64,000 nt of DNA from Fodinibius salicampi (GCF_039545095.1 NZ_BAABRS010000001.1:1-64000); one strand, 5' to 3'. Positions 35,265 to 44,268 are shown, counted from the first letter of the stretch. Made by a program: numbers and translations. Notes: generated by a model from the sequence alone, not told the origin.

Positions 35265-36082
35265 GACCCGAATTACAACGAAGAGTACAGCGATACGGAT
35301 GGGATTACTCTTCCCCATATTATGAAAAGGGCTGGCAACATCAACTGTGGCCGGCTCAAAATCGACTGCTTGAAAAAGCAAGCCTGCAAAAAGACCAAAA
35401 GGTCCTGGATATTTCATGCGGCACAGGATTGGTAACCTTTCCAATTGCCAAAGCAGTAGGCGGGAAAGGTGAGGTTACCGGTATCGATTTGTCAGAAGGA
35501 ATGATTGATAAGGCAGCTGAAGAGGCTAAAAGGAGAGGCTTTTCCAATATTATATTTCAGCATATGGATGCCGAAGAACTGGACCTTCCCGATGAATCTT
35601 TTGATGTTGCCATCAACTCACTGGGATTGATGTACTATCCCGATCCTGGAAAGGCCATCCGAGAAATGTACCGCGTGGTAAAGCCGGAGGGACGTGCCAC
35701 TGCCTTAGTATGGGGGCGGCGAAAAAAATGTGGCTGGACCGATATTTTCCCGATTGTGGACCGGCGGGTGGAATCGGATGTATGTCCGCTTTTTTTCCAG
35801 CTTGGGACCGGGGAAACGCTCAAAAAGGTTTTTGAGAATGCTGGTTTTACAGATATTGATTCGGATCGATTTGATATGAAACTGCACTTTGATTCAGATA
35901 AACAGGCAGTGATCGCCGCTTTTCTAGGAGGAGCTGTAGCCTTGGCCTATCGTAAATTTGATGAACAAACGAAGGAAGATGCACATGAGGAATATTTAGA
36001 ATCGATTGATTCCTATCGTAATGAGACCGGTTACGATATACCGGGTGAGTTTGTGATTGTATCGGGTAAAAAATTCGGATAG
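35261..36082 (+). CDS. Class I SAM-dependent methyltransferase (UbiE-like), third in the locus
   Basis: The ATG overlaps the OsmC stop (ATGA), so translation is coupled. The 273-residue protein has VLDISCGTGLV (about 48-58), GIDLSEGMI, FDVAINSLGLMYYPD and VKPEGRATALVW. The RRKKCGWTDIFPIVDRR segment is distinctive; a nucleotide-level relative of exactly this part survives at 38590. Substrate unknown. The start is also supported by the clear frame from MRPELQRRVQRYGW. Confidence 0.82.
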   Translation: MRPELQRRVQRYGWDYSSPYYEKGWQHQLWPAQNRLLEKASLQKDQKVLDISCGTGLVTFPIAKAVGGKGEVTGIDLSEGMIDKAAEEAKRRGFSNIIFQHMDAEELDLPDESFDVAINSLGLMYYPDPGKAIREMYRVVKPEGRATALVWGRRKKCGWTDIFPIVDRRVESDVCPLFFQLGTGETLKKVFENAGFTDIDSDRFDMKLHFDSDKQAVIAAFLGGAVALAYRKFDEQTKEDAHEEYLESIDSYRNETGYDIPGEFVIVSGKKFG

Positions 36083-36144
36083 AACATAACTAAAGAGAGA
36101 AAAGTATTGTCAAATCGGTATCTATTATTTTTGTGGGCTTAGTA

Positions 36145-36165
36145 TATCCATTTTTGGGATGGATA
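36145..36165. other. Inverted repeat in the leader of the helicase gene
   Basis: TATCCAT and ATGGATA are perfect 7-base arms around 7 bases, 114 bases before the helicase start. It could be an operator or RNA hairpin. Confidence 0.3.
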
Positions 36166-36278
36166 GGCGTCGATAGTTTTAATTTTCACAGATCCTTGGA
36201 ATTCCTGTCACTTTTTTTTGTGTTTAGATGAAGCTAAATCAAACTAAAAAGAACATAAGCAGAGATTAGAATAAGGAT

Positions 36279-38513
36279 ATGAGCAATATTTTAATCACTG
36301 AATTGAAGAATCAGGGTCCGGGCGATATTCTTGACGCCATTGGCGGGGAAACAGATATTGATCCGGGTATTATAGGCAATATTGATATCAACGGATCAAG
36401 AGCTCTTGTAGAAGTAAATAATGGAAAAGCAGAAGAGTTGGCAACTCAGTTGAATGGAAAAAAAGTGGGTCATTCCAGGGTATCAGTCCGGAATATAGAA
36501 GAGGAAGATTTTAAGGATATTGAAACCATTTATGACTATGTAGACCGGTTCAAACAACTGGTTGAGCTGGAACGAGAACAGGAAATGCGGGAGCATGAGG
36601 AAAGTATCCGTACTCTTTCTGGTAAACAACGAGAGGCTGAAGGGAAAGCTATTCTTTATTTAAGGGGCCGTGACGAAGGCAATGCGCTCGAAGGTAAGCT
36701 GGTAAAATTTATGCGACAGCATAAAGGAGAGCCGCTCCCGGAGACTGAAATAGCTGTTGGCGACCTGGTGATGATTTCGCGTAGAGATCCGTTGCTCAGC
36801 GACAATCCCACGGGTACGGTAGTGCAGAAAACCAATTATTCCGTTACCGTTGCTTTTGATCAGCCCCGCAGCTTTATTTTTGGTGAAGGATTGCGGATGG
36901 ATTTATATGTCAATGATATTACTTACCAGCGAATGAAGGATGCATTGACACGGGTGGAGGAAGCAACCGGAAGACTAGCCGATCTTCGAAATATTATGGT
37001 AGGCTTGCGTTCACCAAAAGAACCAGAGAAAGCAGAGGTAAATCAGTGGTTTAACAAAGAGCTGAATGAATCCCAAAAGGAGGCGGTAGCCTACAGCTTG
37101 GGTGCTGAAGATATTCATCTTATTCACGGTCCGCCGGGTACCGGTAAGACAACAACAGCCATCGAAGTGATTGAACAGGCGGTGGAGGCAGGACAAAAAG
37201 TGCTTGCAACGGCCGCATCAAATATTGCTGTTGATAATATGCTGGATTTTCTGTTGGATCGTGAGGTAAAAGCCGTTCGCGTGGGACACCCGGCGCGGGT
37301 AACGCCCCAGCTGAAAGAACATACCCTGGACAGCCTGATAGAACAAAATAAACAGTATCGCAAGTCGGAAGAGCTGCGTGCTCAGGCAATTGAGAAGAAA
37401 GAGGAACAGGAGGAATTCACGTATCCATCCGGTAAGTATCGTCGCGGTATGAGTAATACCAAGATCAAAGAGCTTGCTGAAGAAGGAGGTAGTTCACGCG
37501 GAGTATCCAAAGATAAAATACAGGGTATGGCCCGTTGGATAGAGCTGCAGGATGAGATTGAAGCCCTTTTTGAGGAAGCGGATCGGCTTCGGGAGGAAGC
37601 CGTTAATGAAATTCTGGAAACCAAGCAGGTTATTTGTACAACCAACAGCACCGCCGGCAGTGAACTGGTAGAAAACCGCGAATTTGATCTCGTTGTGATT
37701 GATGAGGCAACGCAGTCGACTGAGCCGAGTTGTTTGATCCCTATTACTCACGGAAAGAAGATTGTTATGGCTGGAGATCACCGGCAGTTGCCTCCTACAG
37801 TGAAAAGTCGGAAAGCCGCTGACCAAGGATTGGAGGACACCCTTTTTGAACGACTTGCTGAGAAGTATCCCGGCATCAAGAACATGCTGGAGATACAGTA
37901 TCGCATGCACGAAACAATTATGGCATTTTCAAACGAGCAGTTTTATGATGGAATAATTTCTGCCGATGAAAGTGTGAGGACCCATACGCTCGAAGATTTC
38001 CAGCTGGATATCAATTTGTTTAACAATAATTTGACGGAGATCCTTGATCCGCACAAACCGCTTGTTTTTGTGGATACTTCCGGACGCGATGCTGCAGAAC
38101 GAATACGACAGGGATCAACATCCAAAGAAAATCCCGAGGAAGCGCTGCTGGTTGCACAGATGGCGGATAATTTACTGCGATCGGGGATGCGACCAGAGAA
38201 TATTGCTGTTATTAGTCCGTATAAAGATCAGGTTGATTTACTGGACCGTAAAATTGATGCGGAAAACCTGGAGATAAAATCGGTGGATGGTTTCCAGGGG
38301 CGTGAAAAAGAGGTGGTGATTATATCACTGACGCGGAGCAATAAAAATAGAGGCATAGGTTTTCTTAAGGATGTCAGACGATTCAATGTATCGCTAACCC
38401 GAGCCGAACGAAAACTTATTGTTGTGGGGGATAGTTCTACAATAACATCCCATGAAATCTACTCCCATTTTATTGATTATGTACGACAGAAGGGAAGAGT
38501 GATAGAGTTATAA
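36279..38513 (+). CDS. UPF1-like superfamily 1 helicase with N-terminal DbpA-type RNA-binding domain
   Basis: The 744-residue protein begins with a domain (4-72) that resembles the DbpA/CsdA RNA-binding domain: LKNQGPGDILDAIGGETDID and, after a short gap, GSRALVEVNNGKAEELATQLNG. An Igbp2/SMUBP-2-like part follows, then the SF1 motifs: Walker A GPPGTGKTTT (about 283-292), Walker B VVIDEATQ (about 472-479), GDHRQLPPTV, QYRMH, SVDGFQGREKEVVIISLTRS and LTRAERKL. It is likely a 5'-3' RNA or RNA/DNA helicase; the RNA domain suggests an RNA substrate. It has a promoter region of its own (197 bases). Confidence 0.82.
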   Translation: MSNILITELKNQGPGDILDAIGGETDIDPGIIGNIDINGSRALVEVNNGKAEELATQLNGKKVGHSRVSVRNIEEEDFKDIETIYDYVDRFKQLVELEREQEMREHEESIRTLSGKQREAEGKAILYLRGRDEGNALEGKLVKFMRQHKGEPLPETEIAVGDLVMISRRDPLLSDNPTGTVVQKTNYSVTVAFDQPRSFIFGEGLRMDLYVNDITYQRMKDALTRVEEATGRLADLRNIMVGLRSPKEPEKAEVNQWFNKELNESQKEAVAYSLGAEDIHLIHGPPGTGKTTTAIEVIEQAVEAGQKVLATAASNIAVDNMLDFLLDREVKAVRVGHPARVTPQLKEHTLDSLIEQNKQYRKSEELRAQAIEKKEEQEEFTYPSGKYRRGMSNTKIKELAEEGGSSRGVSKDKIQGMARWIELQDEIEALFEEADRLREEAVNEILETKQVICTTNSTAGSELVENREFDLVVIDEATQSTEPSCLIPITHGKKIVMAGDHRQLPPTVKSRKAADQGLEDTLFERLAEKYPGIKNMLEIQYRMHETIMAFSNEQFYDGIISADESVRTHTLEDFQLDINLFNNNLTEILDPHKPLVFVDTSGRDAAERIRQGSTSKENPEEALLVAQMADNLLRSGMRPENIAVISPYKDQVDLLDRKIDAENLEIKSVDGFQGREKEVVIISLTRSNKNRGIGFLKDVRRFNVSLTRAERKLIVVGDSSTITSHEIYSHFIDYVRQKGRVIEL

Positions 38514-38589
38514 TCATCTTTTACCCTCTGCTTCGCAGCCCGCAGTGCTTCATACTGTCTCAACGATGTGCTGGATGCCGGTATCTGGG

Positions 38590-38655
38590 AAAAGAAAGTT
38601 TCGGCACGATGTGGGGGACGGCGAAAAGAATGCAGGTAGACCAACGTTTTCCTAA
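38590..38655 (+). pseudogene. Remnant of a methyltransferase gene related to the one at 35261
   Basis: In the 296-base gap behind the helicase, GGCGAAAAGAATG... at about 38617-38655 aligns to the RRKKCGWTDIFPI region of the 35261 methyltransferase at roughly three of four bases over 38 positions, in the same orientation. The frame reads GGRRKECR, stop, TNVFLI. No start or rest of a gene is left. The remaining bases of the gap hold only a small CTGC-TTC-GCAG hairpin. Confidence 0.5.
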
Positions 38656-38809
38656 TTTTACAACAACTTTTCTAAGAAAATTTGATCCACATCCTTGATG
38701 GGAAGACTATAATCCAAGATGAAGTAGAAATAGACAAGGGTTATTTATACATTTACTTCTAATAAAGAAAAGAAGGGATGTATCCAACCTGATAAAACGG
38801 GGGAGGGTT

Positions 38810-39889
38810 GTGGAACAAGATATACAATTTTGTACTGCTCCGGATGGGGTTAAACTTGCCTATGCAATTTCTGGAAGCGGACCGCCACTGGTACGGGTTG
38901 CCAACTGGCTAACCCATCTGGATCTCGATTGGCAAGGTCCGATATGGTCTCACTGGTTCCGGGAGTTTTCCAAAGAAAATACGTTGGTACGATTTGATCA
39001 GCGTGGTTCCGGTTTATCTGATAGTTCTGTTAAAGAACTATCGCTGGAGGCTTGGGTACAGGATCTTGATTCCATAATCGATGATGTCGGTATTGGCAAC
39101 TTCCCTTTGTTGGGATTTTGTCAAGGAGGACCCATTGCCCTTGCTTATGCAGTTCGCAATCCTGAACATGTAAGTCACCTTATCCTTTTTGACAGTTATA
39201 GTCAGGGAAATTTGGCAGATGGTGCTCCATTAGAGAAGCAAAAAGAAGCAAAAGCCCTTACAGAAATGATTGAAGTAGGATGGGGACGGGAAGATACCGA
39301 TATATTTCGTCGAATTTTTGCAGATCTGCTTATGCCGGGAGCTACACAAGATGAACATAAATGGTTGGCTGAGCTGCAGCATCAAACGGCGTCACCATCA
39401 ATGGCTGCTCGGCTATGGGAAGCTTATCACAACATTGATGTTGAACATTTGGCCAGCCAGGTAAATATCCCCACGCTAATTTTTCATGTAAAGGGGGATA
39501 AGGTGATTCCTTTTGAGGCTGGCCGCAGATTAGCTTCTTTGATTCCCGATGCCCGGTTCGTTCCTTTGGAGAGTGAAAATCATATCCTTTTGGAAGATGA
39601 TCCCGCCTGGGATCGCTTTTTGGCAGAAGTGAAAAATTTTATTGGTTCTTCTGGATCGGATGCCATAATCGACGATCCGCAGAAAGTTTTTCCCGAACTT
39701 ACGCCCAGAGAATGTGAGGTGATTGATCTGATTGCGAAGGGATTTACCAACAATGAAATTGCCGACCGGCTGTATATCAGCCAAAAAACCGTACGTAACC
39801 ACAACACCCGGATATTCAGCAAACTGCAGGTAAATTCCCGTTCCAAAGCTATTGTGTTGGCTCGCGAAGCTGGGTTGGGGAAAGAATAA
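38810..39889 (+). CDS. Alpha/beta hydrolase fused to a LuxR-type DNA-binding domain
   Basis: GTG start with a strong ribosome site (GGGGGAGGG). The 359-residue protein has an alpha/beta-hydrolase domain (about 1-275): FDQRGSGLSD, nucleophile elbow GFCQGG (about 104-109) with Cys where Ser is usual, and the late His in ESENHILLEDDP. The C-terminal LuxR HTH (about 292-355) reads LTPRECEVIDLIAKGFTNNEIADRLYISQKTVRNH. No receiver domain is present, so the hydrolase domain may sense a ligand. It is upstream of two DosR-box-like pairs. Confidence 0.83.
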   Translation: MEQDIQFCTAPDGVKLAYAISGSGPPLVRVANWLTHLDLDWQGPIWSHWFREFSKENTLVRFDQRGSGLSDSSVKELSLEAWVQDLDSIIDDVGIGNFPLLGFCQGGPIALAYAVRNPEHVSHLILFDSYSQGNLADGAPLEKQKEAKALTEMIEVGWGREDTDIFRRIFADLLMPGATQDEHKWLAELQHQTASPSMAARLWEAYHNIDVEHLASQVNIPTLIFHVKGDKVIPFEAGRRLASLIPDARFVPLESENHILLEDDPAWDRFLAEVKNFIGSSGSDAIIDDPQKVFPELTPRECEVIDLIAKGFTNNEIADRLYISQKTVRNHNTRIFSKLQVNSRSKAIVLAREAGLGKE

Positions 39890-39905
39890 CCTTTTTCTTC
39901 CTGGA

Positions 39906-39992
39906 TGGGACAAAAGTCCCAGTCGAATAGAGTTATTTTCCTAAAAAATTGAGACCCTCGTCCCGTGATTTTTTGATGGAGTTTTAATATCT
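39906..39992 (+). repeat. 87-bp repeat copy A with two palindromes, before the fourth methyltransferase
   Basis: The copy holds the palindromes GGGAC-AAAA-GTCCC (39907-39920) and GAGAC-CCTC-GTCCC (39951-39964), centred 44 bases apart. The 288-base gap contains no gene. GGGAC-N4-GTCCC resembles the DosR box of Mycobacterium, a NarL/LuxR-class target. A TAATAT at 39985-39990 would place the second palindrome near -38, a normal activator position. The copy is about three-quarters identical to copy B at 40963. Confidence 0.75.
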
Positions 39993-40177
39993 GTCAGTAA
40001 TATCAGATTAAAAAACGAGCCAGATACTTACAAACCAGTGCTACGCTTCTTTAAGAATCAAAGACTGATTTTAAAAAGTTGTCTATTAAGCAGTTTATGA
40101 AACTATAATTACCACCCGACAAAGTAGCTCTGGGATAAACGAGTAATTTCAAATTTATCAAATAAAAACTCATAGAA

Positions 40178-40874
40178 ATGAAATCCAATAATCAACGACC
40201 AAAGGAAACAAAACAAGATCCTGAATTTACTGCAAAGCAATTACGCAGGCCTTCAGGAGATTTTGCCATGGAAGTGGGCCAGAAGATGAATCAGGTGAAC
40301 AAACCACTCTATGATCTTACCTTCGAAGTATTAGAGTTGCAAGAGAATGACCACATATTGGAAATCGGTTTCGGTAACGGGAAGTTTTTTAAGGACCTTT
40401 TTTCAATTAAGAATAAAATCCAGGTAAAGGCGATAGACTTTTCCGAGGAAATGGTAGAAGCGGCAAGGGAAGAAAACCAAGAAGCTCTTTCATCTGGAAT
40501 ACTGGATATAAAGTTGGGAAGCAGTGAGGCTATTCCTTTTCCCGATCAATCATTTGATAAGGTATTCTGCAACATGGTAATCTACTTCTGGGATCAGCCG
40601 GAAAAACATTTAAAAGAAGTCAGACGGGTGCTGAAACCTGATGGTACATTTTATACAGGTATCAGAACCCGGGAGAGCATGCGTGTTTTTCCTTTTATCG
40701 AATATGGATTCAATCATTTATTCAATGAAGGAGTGGGAAGAAATTCTGAATCAAAATGGATTTTCATTTGAAGAGAGATATAACAGGATGGATCCGGAAA
40801 TAGAAGTTCAGGATAATAAGATTCGCCTCGAATCATGCTGTATTGTAGCAAGGAAAGAAGCAGGCATCTTGTAA
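40178..40874 (+). pseudogene. Class I SAM-dependent methyltransferase, frameshifted near its end
   Basis: The first frame (197 residues) has ILEIGFGNGKFF (about 61-72), AIDFSEEM, FDKVFCNMVIYFWDQP and LKPDGTFYTGIRT but then ends in NHLFNEGVGRNSES. The next frame (from about 40719) continues YSMKEWEEILNQNGFSFEER and ends CCIVARKEAGIL. Removing one T from the TTT at 40717-40719 joins them into NHYSMKEWEE, the usual C-terminus. It is either a real one-base insertion or an error in a short T run. Without the tail the enzyme is probably inactive. Confidence 0.75.
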
Positions 40875-40962
40875 AATAGTATGGAACGTGTGGAGTCGGG
40901 CTTATATTCGTTATCCAATGTGAGCTGTTCCAATTTAACGCTATACCTTTCCTTTTGATGCT

Positions 40963-41049
40963 TGGGACAAGAGTCCCATTCAAATAAAGTTATATTCGTC
41001 AAGAATTGAGACCCTCGTCTCATGAGATCCTGATGGCATTTTTGTATCT
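40963..41049 (+). repeat. 87-bp repeat copy B with two palindromes, before the second mddA
   Basis: This copy has GGGAC-AAGA-GTCCC (40964-40977) and GAGAC-CCTC-GTCTC (41008-41021), again 44 bases apart. It ends 39 bases before the mddA start. Copies A and B flank the methyltransferase gene as direct repeats and could also have promoted recombination. Confidence 0.75.
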
Positions 41050-41087
41050 ATAAGTGTCATTCAAACAAAAAAAGAGAGGTAAACAAA

Positions 41088-41891
41088 ATGGGTCGAATAT
41101 TAGCTTTTATCTATGGTATAATCAGCTATGCAGCATTTTTAGCAGCGTTTTGTTACGCAATCGCATTTGTGGGAGATTTTTATGTGCCAAAGACCATCAA
41201 TTCGGGTGAGGCCGGTACTTTACTGCCTTCACTTCTAATTAACACTGCACTGTTGGGGTTATTTGCCATTCAGCACAGTGGCATGGCTCGACCGGGTTTT
41301 AAAAAATGGTGGACAAAAATCATCCCCGAACCAATCGAGCGAAGTACTTATGTGTTGTTGGCAAGTGGCGTATTATTCTTATTGTATTGGCTGTGGCAAC
41401 CGCTTCCGGCAACTGTCTGGAGCTTAGAAAACGAAATTGGCCGATGGATACTCTGGGGACTGTTTAGTCTCGGTTGGGGATTGGTTGTATATACCACGTT
41501 TTTGATTAGTCATGCACACCTTTTCGGTCTGACACAGATCCGAGATTTTATAAAAGACCGTGATCTGTCGGAACCGGATTTTCAAACGCTGAATCTCTAT
41601 CGTCATATGCGTCATCCAATGATGCTTGGGTTCTTTTTGGCCTTTTGGTCTACTCCGGAAATGACGATTGGACATCTACTTTTTTCTATTGCTACTACCG
41701 CTTATATACTTATTGCTCTTCAGTTAGAAGAAAATGATTTGGTTAAGGCCTTCGGAGAGCGATATCGGAAATACCGCCAAAGGGTACCCAAGTTTATTCC
41801 AAGACCGGGACACAAAGCATCAATCGATGTAGAAGAAAAAAGCAATGAATCATCCCAGTCTCTATCTGAAACTTTAATCTCAGAGGAATAG
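41088..41891 (+). CDS. mddA: MddA-like membrane methyltransferase, copy 2
   Basis: The 267-residue protein is a clear paralogue of the 29339 product: FCYAIAFVGDFYVPKTI, FAIQHSGMARPGFKKWWTKIIP, IERSTYVLLAS, LYRHMRHPMMLGFFLAFWSTP and EENDLVKAFGERY. It has a longer polar C-terminal tail (about 245-267). It has a good ribosome site (AGAGAGG). Together with copy 1 it suggests more than one condition for methanethiol methylation; the DosR-like repeat B lies in its promoter region. Confidence 0.75.
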   Translation: MGRILAFIYGIISYAAFLAAFCYAIAFVGDFYVPKTINSGEAGTLLPSLLINTALLGLFAIQHSGMARPGFKKWWTKIIPEPIERSTYVLLASGVLFLLYWLWQPLPATVWSLENEIGRWILWGLFSLGWGLVVYTTFLISHAHLFGLTQIRDFIKDRDLSEPDFQTLNLYRHMRHPMMLGFFLAFWSTPEMTIGHLLFSIATTAYILIALQLEENDLVKAFGERYRKYRQRVPKFIPRPGHKASIDVEEKSNESSQSLSETLISEE

Positions 41892-41975
41892 CACATCAAC
41901 AAAGTCATATGCGCGGTGATTTTGAACATGCTGTCAAAGTAAAACGAACAGTATCGATCGATGCTCCGCAAGTAA

Positions 41976-42521
41976 CTATGACTTTTCGAATTTAAATTCA
42001 TAAAACGGTTGCCATTGTTGAAAATCATGCTTCATCAAAAAGATACTATTTACTTCAAACGAAAAATCGAAAGAACGATCTTGAAACTCCTCCCAGGCAC
42101 GTTCAAAATTATCAGGAGTCAAATCACGGTAAGCTAGCGTCATATGTGGGGTAAAACTTTTATTAGTTTTGGTAAAACCTAACTCATTTTGCAAGTATTC
42201 CATAAGGTTACCGTGCAGTGCTTTCATCGATGATGGATCTTTCACATCTATAAAAATCACATCATCACGAAAATGATTGAATCCGGATAGATGAACGGTA
42301 AAAGATTCCTGATCTTCAGCAAAATAGGTGAGATGCGGAACAATAATTTCTTCAATTTTTTCCGGCACTTTAAACGGAATCTGTAGAGTAAAATGAGGTG
42401 GTTTATGGTAGGCTTCTTTACTGTCAAACTTATTCATAAACTCTTTCTTCACTTCCTGTACACGATTGGTGATGTTATCGGGCGGTAAGATAGCAATGAA
42501 GTATAAACCGTCTTTTGACAT
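41976..42521 (-). CDS. 2'-5' RNA ligase / 2H phosphoesterase family protein
   Basis: The 181-residue protein has the two H-x-T-h motifs of 2H phosphoesterases: HFTLQIPF (about 43-50) and HMTLAYRD (about 125-132). ThpR-type enzymes open 2',3'-cyclic phosphates or work on RNA ends. The neighbours give no further hint. It ends 85 bases before the convergent mddA stop. Confidence 0.82.
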   Translation of the reverse strand: MSKDGLYFIAILPPDNITNRVQEVKKEFMNKFDSKEAYHKPPHFTLQIPFKVPEKIEEIIVPHLTYFAEDQESFTVHLSGFNHFRDDVIFIDVKDPSSMKALHGNLMEYLQNELGFTKTNKSFTPHMTLAYRDLTPDNFERAWEEFQDRSFDFSFEVNSIFLMKHDFQQWQPFYEFKFEKS

Positions 42522-42534
42522 AAATTTTTTAAAA

Positions 42535-44226
42535 TTATTGGCTCATTTCTTCTGCTGCCCGTAGCGCTTTATAAACGTTTACGAGACCATCAGAAACAGA
42601 AAGCTCTGGAAATATAGTCTGTTCGGATTCCTCAGGATTTCCTTCGCTTGGCACAGTTACTAGCTGATTGGGATATTGTATACTGTTTTCGAGAATAATT
42701 TGACGAACTTGTTTAGCAGTTAATTCCGGGTAGTAAGCCATGATTAAGGCGGCAGTTCCTGCCACAACTGGAGAGGCCATGCTGGTACCTGACTGAAATT
42801 CATATTTATTATCGGGCATGGTTGAATAGATATCCACGCCAGGAGCGAAAAGATCGACGGTTTCATCTCCATAATTACTGAAATTAGCAATAAATTCTTC
42901 ATTTGGCTTCCAGGAGGTAGCGCCGACACTCATCCAAAGAGTCGCAGCGGAATCACTTACAGCGCTACCATATTTATCAGTGGGGTAGTTTGCTGTTGTA
43001 TCGGTATTTTGTGCACTGTTACCCGCCCCGTGTACCATTAGCACATTGTTTTTATTGGCATGAGCTACAGCTTTATCAACCACTTCTTTATGGGGAGAGT
43101 AGCTTTTTCCAAAACTCATATTGATGATATCTGCCCCGTTATCTACGGCATAGCGGATAGCATTGGCCACGTCTTTGTCGCGTTCATCACCATTGGGCAC
43201 GGCCCGGATTGCCATAATATACGTATTGGTAGCAACTCCATTTACCCCAATTCCATTATCACGTTCCGCAGCTATAATTCCGGCGACATGGGTGCCATGA
43301 CTGGGATCGGGGCCGGCGACATCATTATTTCCATAAATGCGTTCTGATTTGTCCTCATAATTATCCCCAACTATATCCCGCGGGTTGAAGTCTGGGTTGT
43401 AGCCATACTTTGCAAATTCATAAATCTGCTTTTTTTGGTCTGCAATAAGGGTAGAATCAATTTCATTTTCGAGGATATAACTCATAACGTTTTTAGCAAA
43501 ATTCAATTCCTGACTGGTGGGGTCCAGCTCTTGAATGTCTTCATAGGAATAAGAAGAATCGGCGTAATGTTCGTCCAAAATATTTTTTGCCTCCTGCATG
43601 CTTTGATTTAGAGACTCAATATTATTGTACTGTTGATGTAACCTATTGACTTCTTCCTCGTAATCGGATTTAATTTGCTTATAATATGAATACTGTTCCT
43701 GTTTCTTTTTGCTAAAGGAAGTCGTATCCGCATTTTTAAATTCTTGGTGCAGAGAACGGTAGATTCGGGTAAGCTCAAAGGTATCGTGATTTACATTTTT
43801 GCCATCCGATCCTCCAATAAAATTCCACCCGTGCACATCATCCACATAACCGTTGCCATCGTCATCCTTTCCATTGTCTGGAATCTCATCCTCATTGATC
43901 CACATGACATCATCCAGATCCTCATGATTAGTATCAACTCCGCCGTCGATAACTGCTACCACAACTTTTTCCTCTGGAGAATTATCGCTGAGTATTTTCG
44001 TATAAGCTAGCTCGCTGCTAATTCCTCGAAATTGAGTTTGTTCTTCATCCCAATGATGCCAGCCTTCAGGCGGCTTAAGCATGGTGGAGAAGTCTACTGG
44101 CTGATCAACTTTCTCTTGAGGCGTGGTTTTATCTTGGGAGCTATCATTTTTGGTAGCCATCTGGCTTGATGAGCAACCGTAGATGGTGGCAAAAAGCGTT
44201 ACAATTATAAAGAGTCGCTTGATCAT
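42535..44226 (-). CDS. Subtilisin-like (S8) serine protease, lipoprotein
   Basis: The start at 44226 (ATG) is chosen over a TTG at 44235. The 563-residue protein has a lipobox (ATIYGCSSS, Cys about 18), the catalytic Asp in VVAVIDGGVDTNHED, the His in DPSHGTHVAGI, and the Ser in FQSGTSMASPVVAG. A long insert of about 170 helical residues separates Asp and His. It likely acts on the outer side of the cell envelope. It is followed by the 2H phosphoesterase gene after 13 bases. Confidence 0.87.
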   Translation of the reverse strand: MIKRLFIIVTLFATIYGCSSSQMATKNDSSQDKTTPQEKVDQPVDFSTMLKPPEGWHHWDEEQTQFRGISSELAYTKILSDNSPEEKVVVAVIDGGVDTNHEDLDDVMWINEDEIPDNGKDDDGNGYVDDVHGWNFIGGSDGKNVNHDTFELTRIYRSLHQEFKNADTTSFSKKKQEQYSYYKQIKSDYEEEVNRLHQQYNNIESLNQSMQEAKNILDEHYADSSYSYEDIQELDPTSQELNFAKNVMSYILENEIDSTLIADQKKQIYEFAKYGYNPDFNPRDIVGDNYEDKSERIYGNNDVAGPDPSHGTHVAGIIAAERDNGIGVNGVATNTYIMAIRAVPNGDERDKDVANAIRYAVDNGADIINMSFGKSYSPHKEVVDKAVAHANKNNVLMVHGAGNSAQNTDTTANYPTDKYGSAVSDSAATLWMSVGATSWKPNEEFIANFSNYGDETVDLFAPGVDIYSTMPDNKYEFQSGTSMASPVVAGTAALIMAYYPELTAKQVRQIILENSIQYPNQLVTVPSEGNPEESEQTIFPELSVSDGLVNVYKALRAAEEMSQ

Positions 44227-44268
44227 AGATTTCAAAATTTGAGAATATTGATAAGTTTAAAAGAGGTA

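Noticed and set aside
36107-36229. Hydrophobic frame in the leader of the helicase gene (SVSIIFVGLVYPFLGWIG)
   Set aside because: No ATG, GTG or TTG with a ribosome site at the right place; could be chance in AT-rich DNA.
37494-37910. Open frames opposite to the helicase gene
   Set aside because: They mirror the conserved helicase motifs; no independent evidence.
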